This document shows positions 56,201 through 61,204 of a DNA stretch of 64,000 nt, piece after piece. The notes under the pieces were generated by a model, which had not been told where the DNA came from, searched no databases, and worked only from the letters and a program-made list of their open reading frames with translations. This DNA comes from Reticulitermes speratus (lineage: Eukaryota; Arthropoda; Insecta; Blattodea; Rhinotermitidae): positions 1,533,001-1,597,000 of the forward strand of contig JAJKFL010000005.1 in assembly GCA_021186555.1 (NCBI GenBank), read 5' to 3'. Positions within the stretch are counted from its first letter, which is position 1; each line of letters starts with the position of its first letter. Both the position numbers and the translations under genes were made by a program.

Positions 56201-56690
56201 TTTACGGCATGTAAAAGAACCTTACGGGCATGAATAGAGATGTTGCGTAAGCAAAATTGCCTCCATTTCTCACCCAAGTCTCCTGACTGCCTGCCAGATG
56301 GCTCTGGCCGACACATCAGGATTGATAGAACACTAGCACGGCCAGTTGCCAGTCACCAACTGCCATGAATGCGCACGACTTAGTAACCTCGAAAAGAGGA
56401 GGCCCGGGCCCATATAGGGCTGTTGAGCCATGGTTATTATTATATTATTATTATTAGGCATATATATAATGACATGCATTTTTCAAATATCTGGAATATC
56501 AGTTTCATCCCAGACTTGTATCATAATTTTATAATTCTTGGAATACAAAAGAGAAAGCATTTCATGTCCCCCCTTCTATATACACGGATTCTTTGACATG
56601 TGCCTCTTTATTGCAGTTTCAAACAAATGGCTTCATGAACGTGGACAGGAATTCAGCAGGCCATGTGGTCTTACATTTGACGCAGATTAA
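35025..56690 (+). CDS. P4HA: Collagen prolyl 4-hydroxylase subunit alpha (whole gene, ten coding exons)
   Basis: Catalytic alpha subunit of the ER-lumen enzyme that hydroxylates X-Pro-Gly prolines of procollagen using 2-oxoglutarate, O2, Fe(II) and ascorbate. It normally partners protein disulfide isomerase as beta subunit. Exons are 35025-35218, 36389-36540, 39495-39665, 45918-46082, 48082-48245, 49826-50077, 52287-52511, 52750-52815, 54673-54838 and 56617-56690. All introns are GT..AG and all phases agree. They give 1629 nt or 542 residues, the usual family length. Residues 1-26 are a signal peptide (cleavage VHA/ELY). The Fe ligands are His436, Asp438 and His507, and Lys517 should bind 2-oxoglutarate. 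The spacings His-x-Asp, 69 and 10 equal those of the human enzyme. No KDEL is seen, as expected for alpha. Exon 5 contains an in-frame TAA (48159) that looks like a sequence error. Introns total about 20 kb and are packed with repeats. Confidence 0.95.
35388..35867. mobile_element. hAT-like MITE in P4HA intron 1
   Basis: The ends CAGTGGCGGACTGGCC and CCCAGTCCGCCACTG are inverted. Flanks GTTGCAGG and GTTGCACA are an 8-bp duplication with two changes. The interior is AT-rich and non-coding. Confidence 0.8.
36155..36310 (+). mobile_element. tRNA-derived SINE, family E, in P4HA intron 1
   Basis: GCACAGCTCAGGCAGTTAGT (A box), AAGTTTGATCCCAGGCC (B box), CAGTGCATGTGGATTTGTAG and CCCTGTCAATATTATTCCGC. 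Older and more diverged than the copy at 29038. Confidence 0.7.
36389..36540 (+). CDS. P4HA: P4HA exon 2: N-terminal dimerisation domain
   Basis: Encodes RHAAEYAKEHEEASQDVQGY and LSNPINAYLLVKRLTTDWKE. The NP-I-N-A-x-L-L-x-K-R-L-x-x-D-W pattern is a hallmark of P4HA N-domains. Acceptor CTACAG/GC, donor AAAG/GTATTG. One base (G) is carried to exon 3. Confidence 0.92.
36620..37016 (-). mobile_element. tRNA-derived SINE, family A, in P4HA intron 2, with TSD
   Basis: On the minus strand it starts GTCGACCTCGGTGGACTAGT, with A box TGGACTAGTGGTTAGCG and B box GCGGGTTCGATCCCGACC. It continues GATGGATTTTTAAGGATGAT and GCATGTAAAAGAACCTTACG, and ends in an ATT-repeat tail. TTGAACACAGTTA flanks both ends (36607-36619, 37017-37029). 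Confidence 0.93.
37326..37577 (-). pseudogene. Fragment of a transposon-associated Cys-rich protein
   Basis: About 80 codons from MPRKCVNRSDSFCYVCGKVT through KKAYHLYFGCKVGDQDKSWA to HICCNSYSANLCGWLNHKKR, then RSMPFALP and a stop. I recognise this as the N-terminal zinc-binding-like piece of a repetitive insect ORF usually called uncharacterised. CxxC and HICC pairs suggest metal binding. Only the first part is present. It sits in P4HA intron 2 on the opposite strand. Confidence 0.65.
38471..38734 (-). mobile_element. Small palindromic hammerhead-bearing element with 22-bp TSD
   Basis: Lies in P4HA intron 2. The inner repeats CATACACCAACTGGATGCAA (about 38469) and TTGCATCCAGTTGGTGTATG (about 38671) are inverted arms of roughly 35 bp. 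The exact 22-bp string TTGGTTACTGTAATCTGTTT-AC occurs at 38449-38470 and 38735-38756 as a target duplication. A hammerhead-like fold is inside at 38541-38588. Also contains GATGCACGGTGA, shared with the elements near 57500 and 58800. Non-coding. Confidence 0.75.
38541..38588 (-). ncRNA. Hammerhead ribozyme-like motif
   Basis: Minus strand: AAACCCC, core CTGAAGA, a single T, stem II GGCTCT/AGAGCC with a 3-base loop, GAAA, stem III CAT/ATG, TC, then GGGTTT pairing with AAACCC as stem I. All core positions of a type I hammerhead are present. The predicted cut is after the TC. The unpaired T after CTGAAGA is unlike the textbook core but occurs in every copy in this window. Very short stem III suggests action as a dimer, as known for Penelope-like element ribozymes. 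Confidence 0.7.
38853..38975. mobile_element. Short palindromic MITE (TTTTATCTGA type)
   Basis: TTATTTTATCTGA...CACTTCCTG at the left and the reversed ...ATATCAGATAAAA at the right. Related copies lie at 50258-50387 and 62834-62968. It is the most diverged of the three. Confidence 0.5.
39001..39409 (-). mobile_element. tRNA-derived SINE, family A, in P4HA intron 2, with TSD
   Basis: Near-identical to the copy at 36620-37016 but with the segment GGCTTTACTTCCCCTCCGAA intact, which that copy lacks. Tail is an (ATA)n run at 39001-39015. ACAGATATATA flanks it (38990-39000 and 39410-39420). Confidence 0.92.
39495..39665 (+). CDS. P4HA: P4HA exon 3: end of N-domain and linker
   Basis: Encodes VFVQNITTFRNVLKFPSDED and LNGAAVALMRLQDTYKLDTA, then RGELNG. 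The conserved P-x-D-E-D, A-A-x-A-L-x-R-L-Q-D-T-Y and G-x-L motifs match the family. QNIT is a potential N-glycosylation site. I chose the acceptor CTCCAG/TTT over a closer TACAG because it alone keeps frame with exon 2. Confidence 0.92.
39910..40005 (+). repeat. Dispersed repeat fragment (shared with 17255-17345)
   Basis: CCATCTGCTTGTTTGTGATC...GGTATCAGCAACTGTA...GATTTTCATGAAATTTGGTA parallels CCGTCTGTCCGTCTGTGACT...TATCAGCGACTAAAC...GATTCTTATGAAATTCTGTA at 17255. Probably pieces of one old dispersed element. Class unknown. Confidence 0.45.
40547..43213. repeat. 29-bp minisatellite, about 92 copies, in P4HA intron 3
   Basis: Unit TGTGTCACAGAGTACACCAT-TTGCAGTAC. Two common variant sites (TACACC/TGCACC and GTACTG/GTATTG) are mixed along the array, with GTATTG confined mainly to the left half. 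There is no stop codon in any plus frame, and 29 is not a multiple of three, so all three frames stay open for about 900 codons. These are not genes. The unit holds ATTTGCAG, which resembles a weak 3' splice site. Confidence 0.96.
43299..43773. mobile_element. Tigger/pogo-like MITE in P4HA intron 3
   Basis: CAGTGGAACCTCGAACTTCG at the left and CGAAGTTCGAGGGTCCACTG at the right are inverted ends. The interior repeats TTCGACTTTCGAGTT. It is set in TA-rich flanks, consistent with a TA target. No ORF. Confidence 0.82.
43774..44508. other. P4HA intron 3, unannotated part
   Basis: Begins with a (TA)n microsatellite (43778-43818). The rest is AT-rich intron with no recognisable element. Confidence 0.4.
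44509..45570. repeat. 73-bp minisatellite, about 14 copies, in P4HA intron 3
   Basis: Unit GGGTCTTCTGGGATGTGACA, CTGCGTCACTTGGATTAGGG, GTTCCTAAGAATGTAGTGAC, CTTCATCGTCTTT. TTCTGGGATGTGACACTG is the start of a dispersed repeat also seen at 37215, 51990 and 55690. Copies between about 45090 and 45330 carry many single-base losses, and those after 45340 are clean. Confidence 0.9.
45918..46082 (+). CDS. P4HA: P4HA exon 4: peptide-substrate-binding (TPR) domain
   Basis: Encodes AGDCFELGRQSYNNGDYYHT and VLWMTEALQRYEEEYNKTAA, then LEYLAFSTYKQ. C-F-x-L-G, D-Y-Y-H-T-x-x-W-M and the aromatic residues that line the proline-rich peptide groove are present. Acceptor TTTGCAG/CT, donor CAAG/GTAGG, one base carried over. 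Confidence 0.93.
47015..47205 (+). repeat. Degenerate 22-bp tandem repeat in P4HA intron 4
   Basis: CAGACTGTACAACTATCAGG-CA is repeated three to four times, preceded by related CAGCACAACTGTACAA-like units. Short ORFs here are artefacts. Confidence 0.7.
47540..47930. mobile_element. Palindromic hammerhead-bearing element in P4HA intron 4
   Basis: The left arm (about 47535-47640) and the right arm (about 47830-47935) are imperfect inverted copies. AATTGTGCACTAAGTTTATT...CCCTAACACG pairs with CGTGTAGGGTCAGGACTAAG...TGTGCAACAATGTTGG. Each arm holds one hammerhead-like core, good in the right arm and degenerate in the left. The spacer 47645-47825 has no coding capacity. No target duplication identified. 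Confidence 0.6.
47853..47900 (+). ncRNA. Hammerhead ribozyme-like motif
   Basis: CTGATGA (47861-47867), one T, stem II GGTCC/GGACC with loop ACCC, GAAA (47883-47886), stem III CAC/GTG, TA, then GGGTC. Stem I can form from GACC (47853) with GGTC (47896), leaving a small internal loop. Core complete; stem I is weaker than in the copies at 38541 and 59965. Confidence 0.6.
48082..48245 (+). CDS. P4HA: P4HA exon 5: second TPR helix pair, with an in-frame stop
   Basis: The reading continues in phase. KLTNELLEI and later YLQDIENVSKEQKRGDDGTE are as expected for the family (L-T-x-x-L-L-x-L-x-P-x-H-x-R-A), but the segments before and between them do not match. TAA occurs at 48159-48161. Two clusters of apparent single-base losses in short homopolymers (about 48090-48108 and 48145-48163, three each) would explain both the bad residues and the stop while leaving the overall frame unchanged. 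Whether they are assembly errors or true mutations cannot be decided here. Confidence 0.75.
48375..48500 (+). mobile_element. Degenerate tRNA-derived SINE in P4HA intron 5
   Basis: GAGCCAGTGGCTTAGTCAGT (A-box-like) and, further on, GAGACCGGCTCTGG, with CTGATCATGGGCTGTAGCTT. The promoter boxes are weak. Low-confidence assignment. Confidence 0.35.
49294..49685. mobile_element. TIR MITE in P4HA intron 5
   Basis: GGTACGCGCACACTGGAGCG and CGCTCCAGTGTGCGCGTACC are exact inverted ends, with further complementarity (CAGCGGA/TCCGCTG). Flanks contain TAA/TTA, compatible with a Harbinger-type 3-bp target, but this is uncertain. The interior contains a second pair of related GCGTCCG strings. Non-coding. 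Confidence 0.78.
49826..50077 (+). CDS. P4HA: P4HA exon 6: start of catalytic region
   Basis: 84 codons encoding VFLAESKKPLHERDIYEMHC, SSKLKCRYTDGGSPFLRLAR and KPRILIYHDVIYDAEIETIK. K-L-x-C-R-Y and the H-D-x-I-x-D-A-E-I-E motif are characteristic of the alpha subunit. Intron phases on both sides are zero. Confidence 0.95.
50258..50387. mobile_element. Short palindromic MITE (TTTTATCTGA type) in P4HA intron 6
   Basis: TTTTATCTAACAACTCTTGT...CACTTCCCACC at the left, and GTGGGAAGTGGCAACCAATA then GTTATCAATTCA at the right. Middle AGGCCTACATTAATACAGTA-AATGAGC matches 62900-62930. Confidence 0.6.
51077..51839 (+). mobile_element. Internally deleted pogo-like DNA transposon in P4HA intron 6
   Basis: The inverted ends CCGTATATTCTCGAATCTAA and TTAGATTCGAGAATATATGG are each flanked by TA. 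Inside are a short ORF for a transposase N-terminus and an acidic C-terminus, with the catalytic middle missing. A non-autonomous derivative. Confidence 0.85.
51394..51657 (+). pseudogene. Pogo-like transposase remnant: HTH domain joined to acidic tail
   Basis: MEEGHLKSKRLSYTAKFKRE, AEENGNRKAAAIFGVDESNV and RLWRKDKAA form a CENP-B/pogo-type helix-turn-helix. Just after, in the next frame, come EDIVWEDDVEDKDDSDWV and MSDDGESDE with stop, the acidic end of such transposases. The whole DDE catalytic domain is deleted and the join is out of frame. The protein could at most bind DNA. Confidence 0.75.
51990..52205 (+). repeat. Old repeat fragments in P4HA intron 6
   Basis: 51990-52075 (TTCTGGGATGTGATGCACTG...AGTGCCTTCAATC) matches the dispersed repeat behind the 73-bp array. 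52080-52205 (ATAATATTGAAATGGATCTT, GGACATGGACTGGATTGATC, AGGATAGGGACAAGTG) matches the LINE 3' end at 61700-61790. Confidence 0.6.
52287..52511 (+). CDS. P4HA: P4HA exon 7: dioxygenase core with His-x-Asp
   Basis: 75 codons including NYRISKSAWLRDEFHPHVAA, ITGLTISTAEELQVVNYGIG and YEPHFDFAR. His436 and Asp438 of HFD are two of the three Fe(II) ligands of the 2-oxoglutarate dioxygenase fold. Acceptor CCACAG/TTT, donor AGG/GTCAGT. Confidence 0.96.
52750..52815 (+). CDS. P4HA: P4HA exon 8: short dioxygenase exon
   Basis: 22 codons, KDERNAFKSLGTGNRIATFL-FY. G-T-G-N-R-I-A-T is invariant in the family. Flanked by TTTCCAG and GTAAGT. Confidence 0.94.
53290..53760 (+). pseudogene. Tc1/mariner-type transposase remnant in P4HA intron 8
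   Basis: Peptide scraps in shifting frames read ARANNFMSFFRQCFW, NQGIMAS, FTTSEPM and finally RCEACLQAEGKHGEHLL. They fit the last third of a DDE transposase (the usual pattern H-T-A...W-P-P-x-S-P-D-L...C-x-x-x-x-G-x-H). It has stops and frameshifts. The 66-bp array begins exactly in its final codons. Confidence 0.6.
53725..54510 (+). repeat. 66-bp minisatellite, about 12 copies, in P4HA intron 8
   Basis: Unit AAAAGCATGGCGAGCACCTT, CTTTAAATATGATGAGCAAA, AACCTAATATTAACTACACT, GAACTA. Some copies are shorter by four or so bases. The first unit overlaps the 3' end of the transposase remnant upstream. Sixty-six is a multiple of three, so ORFs repeat KSMASTFFKYDEQKPNINYT; artefact. Confidence 0.93.
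54673..54838 (+). CDS. P4HA: P4HA exon 9: third Fe ligand and 2-oxoglutarate lysine
   Basis: Encodes MSDVPQGGATVFPQLNVALR, FWYNLHPNGEGDMDTRHAAC and PVLTGSKWG. His507 in TRHAACPVL is the third Fe ligand, and Lys517 in GSKW should salt-bridge the 2-oxoglutarate C5 carboxylate. Acceptor TTCACAG, donor G/GTAAGT. Confidence 0.96.
55094..55616. mobile_element. hAT-like MITE in P4HA intron 9
   Basis: CAGCGGTATTCAACCT and AGGTTGAATACCACTG are inverted ends, followed inward by GCGTACCCCC/GGGGTACGCG. Flanks GTCTAGAA and GACTAGAA are an 8-bp duplication with one change. Includes a (GA)n run at 55418-55436. Confidence 0.85.
55690..55960 (+). repeat. Dispersed repeat (WDVTPC type) in P4HA intron 9
   Basis: Encodes VLWHVTPCRVIGL then EGTTVLCRTAHPVTQHHIPE and ENLKTS, a peptide pattern common in repetitive insect DNA. 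It is the longest copy here of the sequence that heads the 73-bp array unit (CATGTGACGCCGTGTC). Class not known to me. Confidence 0.5.
56044..56452 (+). mobile_element. tRNA-derived SINE, family A, in P4HA intron 9, with TSD
   Basis: Starts GTCGACCTCGGTGGACTAGT, B box GCGGGTTCGATCCCGGCC, then ATGGATTTTTAAGGGTGATA and CTGCCTGCCAGATGGCTCTG, ending CTGTTGAGCCATGGTTATTA with an ATT tail. ATTAGGCATATAT flanks both ends (56031-56043, 56453-56465). Same strand as the gene, ending about 165 bases before the exon 10 acceptor. Confidence 0.94.
56617..56690 (+). CDS. P4HA: P4HA exon 10: C-terminus
   Basis: Encodes VSNKWLHERGQEFSRPCGLT then FDAD and TAA. S-N-K-W-x-H-E-R-G-Q-E-F-x-R-P-C is the universal P4HA ending. 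Acceptor TTGCAG. Confidence 0.95.
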
Positions 56691-57149
56691 AACTTACGTG
56701 TGAATGTGCGTATGAAAAACTTCAGTTGCGTAAAATTGCTCCTGATTAAAGACTGTAATCTCGTGAACAGACCCAACACAATCTATTACAGTGTACATAA
56801 TAGAATGCATTTGGTTTGTGCAACATTGTGCCAGATATGTATTTTTTTATGATCAGAAATGAGCCTTTATTCTTATTTATACTTAAAATGTAATTGTGCC
56901 ATACTTGTGAAACTGTGCACTGTAAAAATTATGCAAGAAATTGTGTCATGTTACTTTATCTGTTGTGGCACAACTACACCAAGGATATTATTTATCCAAA
57001 TATTGGTTTCTATGCAGTCATATTAAGTCCACCTTCATTATTAAAATTAAGAGCACAGTTTTATATTCCTGTGTGTCATGGGGTCAGTACTGCCTTTCAT
57101 ATTGCTAAGGTAACGTGACAGACACAGTCACATGATAATGGAAGCTGAA

Positions 57150-57155
57150 AATAAA
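57150..57155 (+). other. Candidate P4HA polyadenylation signal
   Basis: AATAAA 460 bases past the stop codon. An alternative ATTAAA lies at 56745-56750, which would give a very short 3' UTR. Confidence 0.4.
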
Positions 57156-57477
57156 CCCGGTGTGCTCCAGTAAATTGATGTTTTCAATGTGTGTAATTCT
57201 GTGAAACAGTACTCATAGAAAGGCACTTTGAAGATTTAATTTGGTAATGACAAAAACATGTTTTTGGTCTGAATAAGTATGTGAAGAATTCGTTGTTGTC
57301 ATGCAGTAAATCCAGAAATTGTACAAAGCTGCAGTGAGTTCCTTTAATCTAATAATAATCTTATAACCTTAACCCTTCCTCTGAAAGCCAAACATCTTCA
57401 CTTCATTAGAAATGTGTGCAGCTGATGGACACTTAGCACTTATAAGGGACTAAGTCGATCATAATATCCAGGATAAG

Positions 57478-57672
57478 TCAAAAACCAAGACCAACTAGAT
57501 GCACAATCACTATTAAAACTTTAATAGTAGTATTACATTAAACTCGACATGTTTCAGTCAGGTACCTGACAAATGTCGGGTTTAATGTAATACTACTATT
57601 AAAGTTTTTATTAGTGATTGTGCATCTAGTTGGTCTTGATATATACGAGACGCACGGTGAAAACAGTATTAA
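57478..57672. mobile_element. Palindromic element with TSD (hammerhead-family relative)
   Basis: ACCAAGACCAACTAGATGCA...TTAAACTCGACATGTTTCAG pairs with its complement ...TGTCGGGTTTAATG...TGCATCTAGTTGGTCTTG. ATCCAGGATAAG flanks both sides (57466-57477, 57673-57684). GACGCACGGTGAAAACAG at the right resembles the end of the element at 38471. The GAAACATGTC half of the hammerhead survives, while the CTGANGA half is gone. Confidence 0.7.
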
Positions 57673-57829
57673 ATCCAGGATAAGAGCTTACTAGAACATG
57701 GCTGTGCACCACTGATTCATATTTGTTTCGGTAACTTAGAATCCACTATGATATAGGACTTTAATGTCCAATGAAAATTAAGCAGAAGTCTCTTGTAAGA
57801 AGATAAACTGGGAGGACATGAATAAAGTG

Positions 57830-58661
57830 CATCGCTGGCCATTGTCCACACTAAAGTGCATCGCTGGCCATTGTCCACACTAAAGTGCATCGCTGGCCAC
57901 TGTCCACTAAAGTGCATCGCTGGCCACTGTCCACACTAAAGTGCATCGCTGGCCATTGTCCACACTAAAGTGCATCGCTGGCCATTGTCCACACTAAAGT
58001 GCATCGCTGGCCATTGTCCACACTAAAGTGCATCGCTGGCCATTGTCCACACTAAAGTGCATCGCTGGCCATTGTCCACACTAAAGTGCATCGCTGGCCA
58101 CTGTCCACTAAAGTGCATCGCTGGCCACTGTCCACACTAAAGTGCATCGCTGGCCATTGTCCACACTAAAGTGCATCGCTGGCCATTGTCCACACTAAAG
58201 TGCATCGCTGGCCATTGTCCACACTAAAGTGCATCGCTGGCCATTGTCCACACTAAAGTGCATCGCTGGCCATTGTCCACACTAAAGTGCATCGCTGGCC
58301 ATTGTCCACACTAAAGTGCATAGCTGGCCATTGTCCACACTAAAGTGCATCGCTGGCCATTGTCCACACTAAAGTGCATCGCTGGCCATTGTCCACACTA
58401 AAGTGCATCGCTGGCCATTGTCCACACTAAAGTGCATCGCTGGCCATTGTCCACACTAAAGTGCATCGCTGGCCATTGTCCACACTAAAGTGCATCGCTG
58501 GCCATTGTCCACACTAAAGTGCATCGCTGGCCATTGTCCACACTAAAGTGCATCGCTGGCCATTGTCCACACTAAAGTGCATCGCTGGCCATTGTCCACA
58601 CTAAAGTGCATCGCTGGCCATTGTCCACACTAAAGTGCATCGCTGGCCATTGTCCACACTA
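57830..58661. repeat. 29-bp minisatellite, about 29 copies
   Basis: Unit AAAGTGCATCGCTGGCCATT-GTCCACACT. Two identical shortened units (GTCCACTAAAG, lacking CACA) occur at about 57905 and 58107, about 200 bp apart, pointing to a block duplication. Located 1.1 kb downstream of the P4HA stop. Confidence 0.95.
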
Positions 58662-58804
58662 TCTTCACATTTCCCACCAGTTGTGACCTTGAAAATGGCT
58701 ATTTTTGGAATTCTCAGTTCCCACTGGTTCAGGACAGTCCTGTCCCCTCTTCCCCCTTCTGTAGCTGTGATTGGCCAAATTCCCTCAAACTGTCCTACAT
58801 ATAT

Positions 58805-58980
58805 TTAATATTGTATTCACCGTGCATCTTGTATAAATTAAAATTAAAACCAACTTGATGCACACTCATTGTTAAAAAAACTTTAATAGTAGATTAGAAA
58901 CATGTCAGGTTAATTAATCTACTTTGAAAGTTTTTTTTATAGTGAGTGTGCATCAAGTTGGTTTTAATTTTAATTTAATT
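58805..58980. mobile_element. Palindromic element with 14-bp TSD
   Basis: AAAACCAACTTGATGCACAC (left) and GTGTGCATCAAGTTGGTTTT (right) are inverted arms with TTTAATAGTAGATTA/TAATCTACTTTGAAA inside. TGTCCTACATATAT flanks both ends (58791-58804, 58981-58994). TTCACCGTGCATCTTG at the left is the complement of the GATGCACGGTGA end found at 38720. It retains GAAACATGTC in the loop but not the full hammerhead core. Confidence 0.72.
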
Positions 58981-59557
58981 TGTCCTACATATATAACTAG
59001 ACAGGTGCAGCAGTCCTCCTTGAAAGCCGTCCTATATAATTGACAGTATTCTTTCAATGCCTACTAGAACAAGTACCGTCACCCCTCAAGATAAAGGCAG
59101 TTATGTTCCTCTGAAATTTCAGAACATTTGATCTCTACACAGTGCAAAAACCCAATAGATGACCGTGATTTGAAGGAAGTCCCTTCATCTGTTATTGTTT
59201 ACAGATTAACCGCAGTTTAATTAAAATGTCACGTTTTGAATGCCAACACAAATATGAGAGGAGAACAATATGTCCTTGCTAGGAATCTCAGGATATCCCG
59301 TCAGCTCAGTATGACTTTTTAGAATGGAAGATCATTTCTTTCCATCTTTGCCCCTCACTGCCTCTTCATTTCTTTTATTCCCATCATATCCTTTCACATC
59401 CCTTCCCTCCTTTGGCCCTTCGTCCCTACATATCCTTTACATTAAAACAGTTTAAGTAAATTTAACTTTGTATTTACTGTGCATTTTCAATTAAGATATG
59501 TTCAATAATCACCAACTAATGCACATAAACTTTTTCACAATAGTTTATTCTTAAAAT

Positions 59558-59604
59558 TCCCCTATACGTATTTCGGTGGTTTAAACCACCATCTTCAGGG
59601 GGTC
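59558..59604 (-). ncRNA. Hammerhead ribozyme-like motif (left arm)
   Basis: Minus strand: GACCCC, CTGAAGA, T, stem II GGTGGT/ACCACC with loop TTAA, GAAA, stem III TAC/GTA, TA, GGGG. Stem I is CCCC/GGGG. Core complete and stem II perfect. Confidence 0.7.
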
Positions 59605-59964
59605 GTAGAGATTAATATGCATAGACCTTACAGTTATTACATATGTGGTTATATTCATATATGTAGAATATGAGTGGGCTGATATTGTTGATATGTCCGT
59701 GTCGTGTTGTTGCAACAACACGACATGTACATTGCGCAGCTCACTTAATACATACAGATGACCACCTTACTACAAGACCAAACTGCCACTAATTTTCAGG
59801 CTAAACTACAAACTATGTAAACATTTTAGCAACTTTTAATTCATTTTATAGTAATTCATTTTACATACTGTACGAAGTGGACATTATCAGCCCACTCATA
59901 TTCTACATATATGAATGTAACCACATATGTAATAACTGTAAAGTCTATGCATATTAATCTCTAT

Positions 59965-60011
59965 GACCCCCTGAAGATGGTGGTTTATACCACCGAAATA
60001 CGTATAGGGGA
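59965..60011 (+). ncRNA. Hammerhead ribozyme-like motif (right arm)
   Basis: CTGAAGA 59971-59977, T, stem II GGTGGT/ACCACC shape with loop TTAT changed by one base, GAAA 59995-59998, stem III TAC/GTA, TA, GGGG 60007-60010 pairing with CCCC 59967-59970. Predicted cut after 60006. Confidence 0.7.
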
Positions 60012-60089
60012 ATTTTAAGAATAAACTATTGTGAAAAAAGTTTATGTGCATTAGTTGGTGTTTATTGAACATATCTAGTTTAAGTAAAT

Positions 60090-60699
60090 ATTGTAAAGAC
60101 TTTTGTAACTACAGAAACACAAAATTATACACGTTATTGACTGATGTGTGAGACCCATAATTAATGCTTCTTGTCAGCACTGTTACTGTGCTGTCTGTAA
60201 GCCAGGCCTGTCTAATGGGCGCCACGCACTTTGCTACTCATAAAGTTTCACAGTCATTTTTATTGCATAATACACCCCAAGAAATCCTGAAAAATTCAAC
60301 ACGAGGGGTATTTTAAATCGGTGCATTTTTCTACCGTGGACATTTACAAATGAATAATGACAAAGGAATGTTGCATTGTATGTTGTGGCGAAAGTTGTCA
60401 CGTTGGATGCTGGATTTGGCCCACAACTTGTCTTCAGTCTGACAAACCTGCTGTAAGCAAAATTACTCTTGTGTAAGATGTTACAGCATCTCCTGTCTGG
60501 CCAAGCACAAGAAGCTACAAGCTGTGTAATAAAAGGCACACCAGTCTTATTCTCTTTCCCAGTTGTGAGATGTCTCATACAGCAGTTCATTGCATCACAG
60601 AATGTTCTCTGTTCAGCAATTTGCAGTACTTTTCCAAAGTACGTGTATCACAGAAATATGCTGCCAACAAATTTTATTCTAAGTTCACCATGCATTCTT
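60090..60699. other. Intergenic, nothing recognised
   Basis: ORFs of about 100 codons on both strands show no family features. Confidence 0.4.
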
Positions 60700-60885
60700 T
60701 CACTAATTAATGTCTCGTCACCAACTTGTAAATTGTCAATTTGTAAATAAAAAGTGCAGTTGTGTGACACCCCCTGAGGATGGCTTTCTGGAAGCCGAAA
60801 CATATGTAGGGGTTTTTAAACGTTTTAAAGAAACCTAATTTTGTTTTTTTTAAATAAAGTGCATTTAGTTGGTGATAAGACATTA
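60700..60885 (+). mobile_element. Hammerhead-bearing element, 5' part reduced
   Basis: CTCGTCACCAACTTG at about 60714 and AGTGCATTTAGTTGGTGATA at about 60857 give short inverted ends. AATTAATG/ATTAATG flanks may be a short duplication. A well-formed hammerhead motif is inside. The terminal GTGCATTTAGTTGGTG matches the other members of the family. Confidence 0.6.
60767..60814 (+). ncRNA. Hammerhead ribozyme-like motif
   Basis: ACCCC, CTGAGGA (60774-60780), T, stem II GGCTT/AAGCC, GAAA (60797-60800), stem III CAT/ATG, TA, GGGGT. Stem I ACCCC/GGGGT has five pairs. Predicted cut after 60808. Confidence 0.7.
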
Positions 60886-61204
60886 ATGCTGCCAACAGTT
60901 TATGTAAAAAAATGTCCCATGTCAACATTTCCATATAAAAGAACACTGAAGAGTGGAAAAAATAGTCAAACAGCAGCTCAATGTTGTATGATGTGCGTCT
61001 TACATTAAGTAGGAATGTAAGCAGACAAAATAATATCAGTCGCTGTGACAAAAAATCTGCATGCAGCTCATGAAGTTTCATTTATGCGACCATAAAGTGC
61101 AGTTAGCATGCGCAAAATAATGGGGCCCATGGTTTCAGAAGAAACAAAAGCAAAATGTTACATTAAATCAATCCTGATAACTTGATTCCCAAATATTTGA
61201 ACTG

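Larger units (their letters stand above)
59462..60076. mobile_element. Large palindromic hammerhead-bearing element with 13-bp TSD
   Basis: Arms 59494-59684 and 59885-60076 are inverted copies of about 190 bp with few differences, flanking a unique spacer of about 200 bp. Each arm contains a complete hammerhead-like fold. The outer ends carry CACCAACTAATGCACATAAA and its complement. AGTTTAAGTAAAT flanks the whole (59449-59461, 60077-60089). The spacer includes TGTTGTTGCAACAACA, itself a small palindrome. No ORF for a reverse transcriptase. Confidence 0.78.

Noticed and set aside
57478-57672. Hammerhead call for the palindromes at 57478 and 58805
   Set aside because: Only the GAAACATGTC half remains. 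The CTGANGA half is missing, so no ribozyme is claimed there.
60234-60590. 118-codon minus-strand ORF downstream of P4HA
   Set aside because: No recognisable motif, overlapping ORF on the other strand, AT-rich; chance.
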